Source: Gorsachius magnificus (lineage: Eukaryota > Chordata > Aves > Pelecaniformes > Ardeidae). From it: a DNA stretch of 64,000 nt. The stretch spans positions 73,002,255 to 73,066,254 of the forward strand of contig CM067084.1 of the NCBI GenBank assembly GCA_034008185.1. The letters run 5' to 3'. A program made the translations under genes and the position numbers. Below are positions 12,401-24,400 of this stretch, in pieces; position 1 is the stretch's first letter; every line of letters starts with the position of its first letter. The notes beneath the pieces are model-generated. The model saw only the letters and a program-made list of their open reading frames with translations, had not been told where the DNA came from and made no database searches.

Positions 12401-15400
12401 CTGAATAAAACCTTGGACTAGATGCTGAAAGTCAGAGGATTCAATCTGAGATTTTTCCCTGGGACCATTTCATTCCCAGTTATGCCGATGAGCTTGGATG
12501 GAAAGCAGATCCCTTTGAATGTTGCTAGTGTTGAATAGCTATATTTCTAGAAGTTGCTAATTCTTATCTCGTGTTTTCAGGGGGAGGGTATGACTGTGGT
12601 GTATAGAGAAGCGTAGCTGATGTTTAAGCAGTTGACTCTTGATCTGTTCCTGACTCGGACATTTTCATCCATGCAAGAAAAGTTCCCTGAGGATTACTGA
12701 ACATAAGGATACCTCCTTGGCATGGAGATCCCCAAGCTACAGGCTGCTGGAAGCCACTAGGATGCGCTCAGCAGAGATCACTCTGTGCTTGTCCTGTTCT
12801 TGTGCTCTTCCTTAAAATCTATTACCAGAGACAGACTTCTCTACTTGATGGACCCCTGGCCTGACCCAGAAATACCTTATGTTTTTAATATCTTTGCATA
12901 GGTGAGGGACAAGCTTAAACCCTTCATTGTTGTGTTTGGGTGCTTACTGTTGTGTTTCTTCAAATTAAAACCCCAACTGTTTCTAAATCTCACATTACTT
13001 TGTTTCTGCTTATAAAATCCTACATCACAGCATTTCCATAAAGACTGACAAACTGAAAATTCATAATACAAAGCCTCGTGGCAAAAATCACCTTATTCTA
13101 CGTTTTTAGTGATTATACTGCTATAATTCTTTCAAAAATAAACAGTAACAATACAGCTATTTTTATGTTGGCCTTAAAAGTTAAACTATTCTCTGTCAGT
13201 TTGTTTTTATGGTGATGTTAAAATGCTTAATCTCTTACAGACACTGATTACTGCGTAAACCAAAGATCTGAGTAAGAAGGTGGTATAATTATATACTGCT
13301 TAGTCAAAAGAAAGGAAAGTATATGTCTTTTTAAATGTTCTAGTGTGCCAGATAGCAATACTGATTTATAGCTTTATTAGGTAAGTGGGTCTAACCCAGA
13401 TTGCCCATTTCCCTTTCTTACTCGTTTATGACTGAAAAATATTGTCAAACTTTGGACTTGAAGACGCATATGGAATGCTTTAAAGAAATACTGTCTTCTC
13501 TATTAGAGAATGTGGAAACAAGTGAAAAGGGGAGGGTACGATGGTGCAGTTGTTCTTATAAGGTACTTCCGTAGGCTTGGAATTTTTTTCAGGGTCATAG
13601 AACTCTTACATAAAAGAATGATTTAAAAAAAATAATGAAGGTGTTAATTATATGGAATGTACATAACTATAAAAATATATGCTCTATACTTATTCTGACT
13701 TAAGCATGATTATCTAAACTTTTATCTTTTTTAAAATTGTAGGGTAGCTGATATACAGGTCAGATATGGTGATGTATCTTTGAGTTAACAAGTTAAGAAT
13801 GCGAGCCATTGACTGGAAGTGAAGATGTGAGATGTGCTCAGTTTCTTTAGGCTTTTTTTTGGTCCTCTTGTTTCGACTGAAGTTCCTGCTTTAAGGGAAT
13901 TATTTTAATATGTGCTTATCATTAATATTATTATCAGGGTTATTATATTATCATTAGTATTACTATTATTCTAGCTGTATAGCTAGCCAATGGTTTCTAA
14001 ACATGAGGCATAATGGACTCTTAGCCTCTGTTTAAGCCAAGGTCTTGCTTTTCCCATCCATTCATTTATGCTAAAATGCATTTGCTGGTCTTTGCAAATG
14101 TTGACAACAATTCTTGACAGAGGATATTTTTGTATGTGGTTTCTAACTGAGAAGCATAGTGTAAATCAAATTCAGACTTAAAATTAAGTGTTGCTGTGTC
14201 TACACATTTGTTTTAAAAATATAAAGCACTTAACAGCCTCAAATAACTCTTTGGTTTTAGGTGCTCATAGTCCCTAAACTGCAATACTGAGGATGCTTTA
14301 TAACATTGGGGGTGCTACATGTCTCTAGAAAACATAGTTTAGTAAATACCTAAATGTTTGCTTTTAGGCCTGCCTGATTCTTAACATCATGCAGAAGCTT
14401 AGCTCCCTAATGACTGAGTTACGTGTTTGAGGCAGGAGAGAGCAAACTTCCAATCCCCATTTCAGTGAACAGGCTTCCAAGACATCAGCGTTGCATAAGC
14501 GATATTACTATTTTTAATGAATTCTCTTTATCTGACAATATAATGGTGTGAAACTCCTGTGGTACTCTTTTGCAGAATAATTTTCGGAATCTAGTACAAA
14601 GGGTGGCAAATCGGTTTGCTAATCAAAGTCAAATTTGTGAATTAAAAAGTTAAAACAACTATATCTAATTGTATGTTAACACTCTCACATAAAGGAGGGG
14701 TCCATTTCTGGGTGTGTTTTGATCTATTTTGGGGCTTCATTACAAGGATGTAAATAATTTGCTACCCTGAATTTGCATGTGTAATCTCAAATTCAGGCAT
14801 CAGCAATCACATGTGTTCTGAATATGAATGCCAAATGCACCTTGAGTTACACAGCCAAAAGTGCTCTGTGCCCGCAAGTTCTGGATTTCTGTACTAACAG
14901 TAAAAACTCTTTAAAAATCTGTAACATCAGTGCCTCCTATGATGTAAATGCAAAATGCTGTGTGTATTCCTTCATTTTCAGGGATCTGCTTCAGACATTA
15001 ACTGAGGATGAACTGCACACACTGGAACGTAACCTCTGTATCTCTCAAGACGTGGATTTTCCTGTCAGAGCAGATCCTGAAGTATCTTCTGTCATTACAT
15101 CGGGCATGACTGCGACTTTGCCTGCTAAGGAGCTTTCAGCAAAAGCTGAAAACACAGAGGCTGAGCTGGCTTGTTCTATGCAGTATGACGAACAGGAGCT
15201 GGAACAGCTGAATAGGATGGTACACAGAGTTGGAGATGAAATGTCTTCTCTGCTTTCCCCTCCAAGCATCTGTCAGTCTCCAGCTCACAGACCTAGCCTA
15301 AGAAATAATTCTAGCACAGAAGCTTCACCAACAAGACACCATCTTGACAATTTAACTGATGAAGAGGACAGAGTGTTTTTTATGGATGACCTAGATGGAG

Positions 15401-18400
15401 CAGGAGAAGCTCTTGCTGGGTTGGATTCAGTAAGTGATACTCTTGCTTGGGTGAATAACCCTTGCCACAATTCAAAGCAGAATCTGCAATATAGAGATGC
15501 TTTGCTGTACGAGAACGGCCATCAGACAGAGGAAACTTTGCTTTTAAAAGATGCTGAAAGTGACTTAAGCAATAACAATACTATTGAAGATAGCAAGCAG
15601 ATGTCTGGCATCTCAGTTCAGAATTCATGCAGCTGTCTAGAAGGTCCAGACTCACAGTTATACCTCAATGGCTGGGACGCGTATGCTGATGATGCAGAAA
15701 TGGCAGAAGTGATAGCTCACAGGACAGGGGGAATGAAAATATCTGCTACTGTAATATTCAATCCTAAATCTCCCTCAAGCTCAGAATCCCCAGTGACAAC
15801 TCCAGAAGCAGCTATTAGTTGTGTTCCTGGATCTGCTAATCCATTAGCAAATGAGGAGGATGAATCCCATAAACTCAGTATAGCTGCCACAAACTGTCTA
15901 ATTAATTCCTGTGTGTGTTGTGGCAGCTGTGAAGACAGCAGGGAAGACAGTGTTGAAGGTTTAAAGACTAAACATTCCGCAGGAGGTGTTGTAAATGCTT
16001 CATACACCTTAGTAAAGTCTAAGGAAATGGACCATGTAGATAACTTAGACAATTCAGCCCCTGCACAGGAAACATTAAAACCTGAAACTTCTGCTTTGTT
16101 AGCAGAAGGAGACTTTGGCAGAGAAGAGCAAAAACTGCCCATCTCCTCTAAGTGCCTGGCACATTCCTCAGGTTCACAGGTAGGAGCAGAAAATGACTCG
16201 CAAGGAGAAACAGAAAGCATCTCAAGTCAGCAGAAGAAGTGGGAGAAGAGAAGACAACTATGTGAGAAAAAACAGGACAACAGTGAAGATGCTAGTAGCG
16301 AAAGGACAGCGAAGGAAGATGTAAAGTCAAGATCTAGCTCGAGGTAAGAGCAACTTGATGTTTTGGTAGTAGCTTGCATGTAAATAAATTCCTGTATCCT
16401 TGTACTTTAGTGATTGGTGTGTAATGTTGATTTTAAAAACCACTGTGTTGCAGGATTAAGGAAATTTTCAATATATATATCTTTAATGCAAGTAGATTTT
16501 TATTGGACTTAATCAGCTTTTTTGGAAAACATTTGGAGAACACCTGACTTTTAATCATATAATGTCTCTATATGATTGAAATCAAGTACACTAATCTTAC
16601 AAGTTTAATGTAACAAAGGGTGCATTGCTGCTAACCGTTACCTGGGTCATTACCTCTGTTGTACTCTGCTGTTTTGCAGGAAAAGTGTGTCTGGCAGACA
16701 GTAAAGTTAACTTCTGCACCAGGGCATGGGATTAAATTGGGATCTAAACACATTTTACCTTAGCTTCATCTGAGAGTATGGGGTTGATCTGATCACGTTG
16801 CCTGTGGGCATGAATGTATTTGTGAAGGTCTCTGTGCTGAAGGAGCCTAATAGAGTGCAGAAGCAGCTTTTAAATGTACTGGACCATTTCAGCCAAAGCT
16901 GATAGAAGGATAGAGGTCAAGGATTAAGGTTCTGTGTATTTAATGACAATAAGGAACTAGATAACAGGGAGAGACCATAATAATAGTTGTGTTAAAGAAA
17001 ATGCTATGCTTCAGCTCAACTTTATGTAGGATCCCTAATGTCTAATCGCATCAGTAGGAAACCAGACTTCATTTTGGTTTACTATATAGAGGATAACCTG
17101 TTTTGCAGTGAGTAATGTCCTTAGTTTCCCTGAAGTATTAATATCAAGCAGAGGGAAGAAATTAAATATAAGTTATTGTAGTTTTCTGTTTTCATGACAG
17201 TTTTCTTCCTTTGTGCCTTACTGTGCCATTACTGTGGAGATCACGTGTGTGATGCAGGATCTCTTTTTGTTACATGTGTATAGGACTCAGGGTAATGCAG
17301 TTGGGGGTAGCTTGAACCATGAAGCATTACCACAATAGAAAGGCTACAGAAATAAACATTCATTTAATAACATAGCAATTGAATTATTAAATATTTTACT
17401 GGGAATAGAATCAAGAGTTGTTTGCTCTGGAGTTAATTACAGTTAAAACACAATTTAGCATGCACAATAGTCGACTTTTGAGAAGGTAATTTTATCTTCC
17501 TTGTTATTCTGAGCATTGGCAATATTAGACTTGCAAGTATGGTCGTATTCAAGGCCTTACAACAGGGTTTCTGAATGGACTTCATTTCAAGAAGTAATTC
17601 ACAAATCCCTTTGACATTTCATGCTTTTGCAACACTTCAAGTGGAATATTGCTTAAAAGTAATTACTGTATGTTTAATTAGTGTCCTGATAAATCATACA
17701 TTGTTTACCTTGGGGTAGGATATTAAGTGAAATGTGTGAGAACCAGTCTGACAAATATAATAAAATTATATATATAAGCTTCTTTTTCAGCCTCCCATGG
17801 TTTGTGTCTTTTCCATGTATTTGTCCAGCCTCTGTTAATATTGTGTGAAAAACTTGTATGTGAATTGTCCTTCTACAGAGAGTTCTGTTGGTCTGTGTTC
17901 CTCTGTGTCCTTTTGTTTGCTCTGGACCTGGCTCTTAACAGCTTTGTTGAACGGCTCCTAGATCCTGCCTGGCATCTCTGTGCCAGTTTTGATTTTGTAG
18001 ACCTCAGTCACACTTTGCCTGTGTGGTTACTCTTTCAGGTTGGAGAAGTCACAGCCTACTTGATCTGAAGTTGTCCAGAAATTGTCCGTAGCTTTGATCA
18101 TTCCTTTTGTCTTTCTCTAAACCTTTTTCTATTATACTGTTTCCTCTTAGCGATAAGTGAATCAGAACTGCACTTACTCAAGATAGGAGCAAACCATGGA
18201 TTTGCACAGTGGCATAATTATTTTCTGTTTTTTTCCCAATGGCTCCCAATATTTAAGTTTGGATTTTTTTGCCAAGTGGTGAGCTGGTATTTTTTTGAAG
18301 TTGTCTGCCAAAGCCCCAAGATCCTGCTCGTGAGCTCAGAGGCTGTCATTCTATATCTGATACTAAAATTGTTTTCCCTGTCTTTACCAGTTGAATCTCA

Positions 18401-21400
18401 TCTTTCCATTTTATTACCTGTTATTCAGACTTTAAGATCCTGTGCAGTTCTTCAGTCTGCTCTTGTTGTTATTACCCTGAATAATTTTGCACCAGTAGCA
18501 ACCTTTCAGACCTCTCCCCATTTTTGCAGATCATATGTGAAAACAAAACCCAGGGGTCCTAAAGAACTTCAGTGGTGACATCCCACTCTTCTGAGAAATG
18601 GTCATTTAACAGCTCCTCCCTATTTATGGTTAAGAATTATTTATCCATTTTGGACCACTTCCTCTTATGGTATAGCTCCTTAGTTTTCTTAAAAGCCTTT
18701 AGCTGAGCTATTTTGACAGAACCTGTTTGGAAATCCAGAGGCTGACAGCTAAATCGCCATTCTTCACAAGCTTCTTTAACCACTTCAGAAAGCTCCCAAG
18801 AGGTTCCATCTGCAGAAGCCATGTTACTTTTTCCTAGGCACATCTTCCCATTACTGTCCACCAATTTCAGCTTTGGATATGTTCTGTTAAGTTGCTTGGT
18901 ATGTACATGAGGCTCACAGAACTAGAGTTGTTTGAGTCCCCTTGGGGTCCATTTTATGTTTTAGAGATCGCCACCTTTAAACTGAAGCCATCAAGGAAGT
19001 TTTGAATGAGAGGTGGTCAATTAATCTGATTCATTCTTGAGTTCTCCTAAAACTCTTGAGTGAATGTTTTTTAATATTTTGTTAACAAGTTAGTGGGTTT
19101 TGGCTGTTTTCATCATAGCTTCTTCCATGATTACTTTGTTGATTACATCTGATTCTCTCTCTGTTATTGAGACTACAGTGCATCTGTTGTTAATTGGCAA
19201 ATATTCCATCTTTGCAGAAGTGGAGAAATAGAGATGGAGGAATTTTGTTACTAGATTGTTGCTCCTTTATTAGGACATGTTCTGATATTAACTCCTTTAG
19301 TATATTCTGTGAGAGATGGACATGCTGGGAATCTACTGAGGATTAGATTAAGAAATTCTATGTGTGTAGATCCTTAGTTTCCTCATATATATATATTTGG
19401 TTTTTGCCTCTGAATCACTAGTCATATTATTGGTAAAAGAGAGAATTCAGTTACAAAACAGAACTTTGTGGACCTTTTCTTACTCATGCTGCCTGGGTGG
19501 TGACTAATCACTGCTTTACGGTGGTATTTTTAAATTGGAAGATCACATTAGGCTTCTGCAACTGCTCCCTATTACATGTTTGTGAATGCCAGCTTAACCA
19601 TAGGGGAAATGTTGGAGACAGTAGATTATTCTCAGAATGATGGACCCATTAGCTAGAACAATAAGCAATCTAATATACATGGAATAGCTGCAGGATATGC
19701 TCGTTCATCAAATTGATAAATGTATTTACTTTCTAGTTACTGTAAGTCACCAGCTAGGAGAAGAAAATTTTCTTTCCCTTGTCTGAATCAAGCAGCTGTC
19801 AAATGTGTACGTTATGACACAAATGGTTTCTCTTAGTAAATCAGTTCTTATACTATGCAATATGACATTATTTATAGGTGTAATTTCAATGATCCAATCA
19901 GGTTTACTGTAATTAATCCTTTAAGTCTAAAATACCTGGTTTTGCAGGCTTCTCTATCCAGCCTCAATATTCAGTGGTGGTTAAAATACAGATTAAATAC
20001 TCTTCTACTGAAGATTTTTGTATTGATGTGGCTTTACTACTTTGGTCTTTAAGTCATAGCTGATGCAGTGTCTTTCTCCATTATTTGCTTATAAGTATCT
20101 CAAAGACATCAAACACAAAGGGCAGGGAGAGTTTTGGGCAGGAACATTAATGAGATGCAAATACGAGAAAAGCGTTGGCAAAGATGCAGTTGGTATCTGA
20201 TCGGCTGCGGGGACAATGTGCTAACTAAAGGCTGTCATCTAGCGAAAGAAACTGTTCAAGGGGGAAATAATGTAAGAGTAATACAGAAGATAAAACTGGC
20301 CAAGCAGCAATTTGTGTTTTCAGGTGAAAAACTACATAAGTTTACACCAAAACCAAGAGTTGGATCTGTATCTAGTATTCCTTCTTTTTCCACTATACAG
20401 ATTTTTAAAATGCTCATTCTGCTATAGTATTCTGCCTGCTTTTTCCAAAGGGAAAGAAATGAAGATCATGTTTATTTCGGTTTTTTGGGAATACTTAGCT
20501 TTCTGTTCTTTCCAGAGTTGAAGAGTCCTTGCAAAACTAATTCTTCACACTTTATGAAGTTTGGCAGCTTGTTTTGTATTGTCATGCAATGCTAGTGTTT
20601 TCATGTTTTAGTCTTAAATACTTGGTTCTGTTGTGTTTGTTTATCTACCTTGCAACAGTACTGATATAAAAAATTATTCTTAAGCATAGTTTCTCTCCTT
20701 TCCCCTGCAGGTCTGTCTAGTGTAAATTATACAATTTTTTTGCCATTTTCCTTGATCTTAATGTATTTGGTGAGTATTCTCCTGATGAAGCTTCGTACAG
20801 TGCACCTGAGAATTGGCAAAAGGAGCTGAAATTTTCAGCAAGGAGATCTTATTTGCACAGTTTCTGCAAGCTTTAGCTGTGTCCATCGGCCGTTAGAAGC
20901 TGGTGCTGTTCACATTTATTTGGGGGGGCTTAAAAAATAGAATATTTTGCCATATACTTTTACAGTGTAAGGAGGAGGAATGAGGCATCCTTGGAAGAGC
21001 ATGTTTTGCTGTTTGCTGATCTGTATTGCAATTCTAGCGTAAGATGAATAATTTATTCTTCTCCAGCTTAGTCTTCAAGTTGTCCCATTTCTTAGCGTTG
21101 CAATTCTGTAGTCTAAAATTGTGTATATTATAATAGATTTACATATTCCAATAGCCTATTTTTGTAATATATTTAAAATTTTATTTCCTCAGCATAGTAG
21201 AATGACTTCATAACAAGATGAACACCTGTTTTACACAGTTGGTTTCTAATTTTGATTTTTCTGCCTGTATTTTACTTTGTTCACTCCTTAGCAATGTTAC
21301 ATGTGTGCACATTTTCAGTACAGGAACTTGAAGAGAAGTCATTCCACCTTTCCAAAGGCATGGAAAAGAAGCATTTTGTATTTTTGGGCTGGCTAGCAAT

Positions 21401-24400
21401 TACATTTAAAAAAAAACAACAAAACAAAAACAAACAAAAAAACCCCACCACACAAATTACCTTTCTAGCTTGTCTTTCGAGTTTATAGCATTTGATTCTG
21501 TAAGTGTTCCTTTATCACAAAACTAGATTAATTGATATCGCCATGCAAATTAGCTTGATTAAATGTCTTAAATTCATGATTTCCATCTAGTATCCCTATC
21601 ACAGTAAGATGTAAGAAAATTGTGTTTCTCTTTACATGACAAAGTTGCCTTTACCATAAAAATTAATGGACAGCTGTGCATGTTCACATAAGCAAACCTG
21701 TGTCTGCTTAGTGTTGTGAATTGATTAGTCTTTTAACGAGCTGTTCGGGAGTAAGAACACTTCTCATCAGCAAGAAGGAAATAGTAGTTGACTGGGAACA
21801 AAGTATCAGCCTCTCAACTGCAAAACTTCCCTTAAGCAATCCTTCATCTGGCTGTTGATTTAAATTCCTCTCTTCCCCTTCTGGTATTCTGTTTCTTTTC
21901 TTTGTGCAACTGGCCAAATTCAGGTTCAGTAGGAATGAATTTTTTCAATCCCTCCTCGCCGACTTCTTTTTAACAACACAAGTCTCAAATTAAAAGTGGC
22001 AGTGTTTGACCTTGTCTGTTGAACACTGATTTTGCGTGGTATCCCAATAACGTGACTGCTGTTGTGAAGCCTTGGTGTGCAAATAAAAGGTGTCAGTGGT
22101 TTGTACCAGCTTCCCTTTTACTAGGTCCATATATCAAACGCAGCAACAGTGAACTTTATTAACTCTTAACCTACTGATTCCTGAAATGAGTATAGTAGGT
22201 AAAACAGTTTTAAAAGCAACTTACTTGAGTGGATTTCGTGTAGCTATCACAGAGACTTTGAGTTGGCTCTCATGTAGTGCGAGATAGAGAAGATTTGTGC
22301 CAATTAACTAATGTAACATGGAATGTAATTGTAACTCGAGTAGTAAAATTCGTGAAGAAACCATCCCATGAAACGATGAGAGGTTTAATTAAACATAAGA
22401 GGCTGGAAACACATTACAGTAGAAAAGAGCACGCAAGCCAGGATAAAGGTGGCTTTCAATTTGTTTTTTTACTTAGAATAGCTTCTCCCCTCTCCAAGAA
22501 ATGGCCAACAGCTTTAAATAAATGGTTCGTTAGTTCAGTCAGGCAGTATTCTGTGAAAAGAGGCAGCCACATCACCCCATGTCACTTTGGTCTGTTGCTT
22601 CAAATCTTGATTCGATGTTTTTATCAGAAGTGCTGAAGAAATCTATTTTGATGAGCATGGATGGTGGTTTTATCCCATGCTAGAATGTAATTTTTAAAAT
22701 AGCACTGTAGGTGTTTAAGACCTCACAAATGAAACAAACTTTTGCCACCTTGCACAGTTTAAACAGCCCTATGAATCCCAATCCCATGCAGCATTTGTTT
22801 CAAATGAGCATGAGATGCAGTGAAGTTCAGGTCACCTGTGGGCTGGTGTAGGAAGAAAGGGTGAGCTGCTCTCAGCGACAGAAGGTGTCTGTATGCACAT
22901 GCTCTTTCTTCTTATAATTGTGCTAATTGTGCGCTGAGTTACCGTCAGCTGATAACAGGAATCATGGGTTGGGAAAAGCAGGTCAATTCACCTCAGGATC
23001 TACAGGCATCTTAGAAAAGCTGGGCAAATCTTCAGGCAGACACTAATGAAAATAAAATTCTACAGAGGTATCCTGAATGCATGTGTACTGAGAAAGAATG
23101 CAGTGAGTATGTCAGGAGTCACTCTGTTGTTTTTTAGGAAGAAAAGCTATTTAGTATTATCGCTGAGAAGGTATAAAACAGAGTTATTATTGGTTTCCCA
23201 TTTCTTGGTACTAAATAACTGCAGAATTCCTTATCTGAAGAGTTACAGCCTGAATATGAACCAGAAATAAACATTGTAAATAACAAATATTATTTCTGGT
23301 ACAAAAATTCAATCTGTATTGGTACATAGGAGTGAGAAAAACATTGACACATAGTAATTGTCAAAGCTGTACATCCTTTACTACAACAAACTAATCCCTG
23401 AGCATGGTTTGTGTCAAGCATGTCCAAGCAGTTTACATTGCCAAGCAATGACTGAGCAGATGGATATCCAGTCCTGCAATCAGCAGATGCCTCAGCATGG
23501 CCAGGTCTGTGCATCAAGTGAAAAATGGAGTAGTGGAAAATGAAGGCATTTATGAAGCAGTTCAGTATGGCAAATGGTGTTAAGACAAGGCTTAAAAAGA
23601 GATGAGAGAGTGGAGCTGATGAGAAAAAGTTACGCTAACAGGGACTCATTAGAGGTGAGAGAGGATTCAAATAAGGGGAAAAAAAGTATGGAGAAGAGGT
23701 GTGAGATGAGGCTTGTAAGCTGATCAGAGAAACATCCATGAAGATGAAATAATGATAGCACTGAGGTCTTTGATAATCTGGTAAAATGGCCATGTGCAAT
23801 TACATTCTAGGGTCACTCATCAGGTTTACTTACTATCAAGGTCTAGCACTTTGTGTCACCTTTATCATTTTGCCTTCTGGCTTGGACTGTCCGCTCCACA
23901 AAGTCGGCTCAGGATCAAAAGGGATTCTGTGAGTTGGGACAATGTTGATAATAAATACCTACTCTTAAGAGAGAGATAATTATCTGCTCTTGAGAGAGAT
24001 TTTGACTGGAGTTCAAATACATCAGGCAGAGCTTCACAGAAGGCACTGAAGGATGGCAAACTTGACATCTTTCAGAAAAAGTGCTACTGCCAAAGCAGCT
24101 GGCAGGATTGTTACACTGGAAAAATCTGGAAATGGTGGGGAGGGGGGAGAGACCAGAAGAAGGTGCTGAGTTTGCTAGTTGTTCTTGTTTCCTGGTTCTG
24201 CTGTTCAAAGATTACTTTATTCCAAGCAATACATTTCATCTTTGCAAGACAGCTTCTCCTGCTCAATCATGCTGTGAAATCATATGCTAATGGTTTCTTA
24301 ATGTCATTTACTGCCATAAAACAGATAGTAAAAGTACATTTTAGTAGCATGACCATATTGTAAAATTGGATGGGTAAAGGTGATGAGCTATAAAAGAGCA

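Noticed and set aside
15717..16220. 167-codon minus-strand frame
   Set aside because: It lies wholly antisense to exon 5 and is explained by the coding composition of the + strand. No family resemblance.
14824..16347. 507-codon open frame as a separate intronless gene
   Set aside because: From 14982 on it is exon 5 of ZFYVE28, with an acceptor at its start and the stop lying inside the GTAAG donor. The first 53 codons are intronic.
21408..21450. A-rich AAC/AAAC patch as a retroposon poly(A) tail
   Set aside because: No retroposon body or target duplication is visible beside it. Treated as simple sequence.
22277..22636. 119-codon plus-strand frame in intron 5
   Set aside because: No recognisable domain, ordinary intronic composition and no splice or poly(A) context. 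The length is not exceptional for AT-rich 64 kb over six frames.
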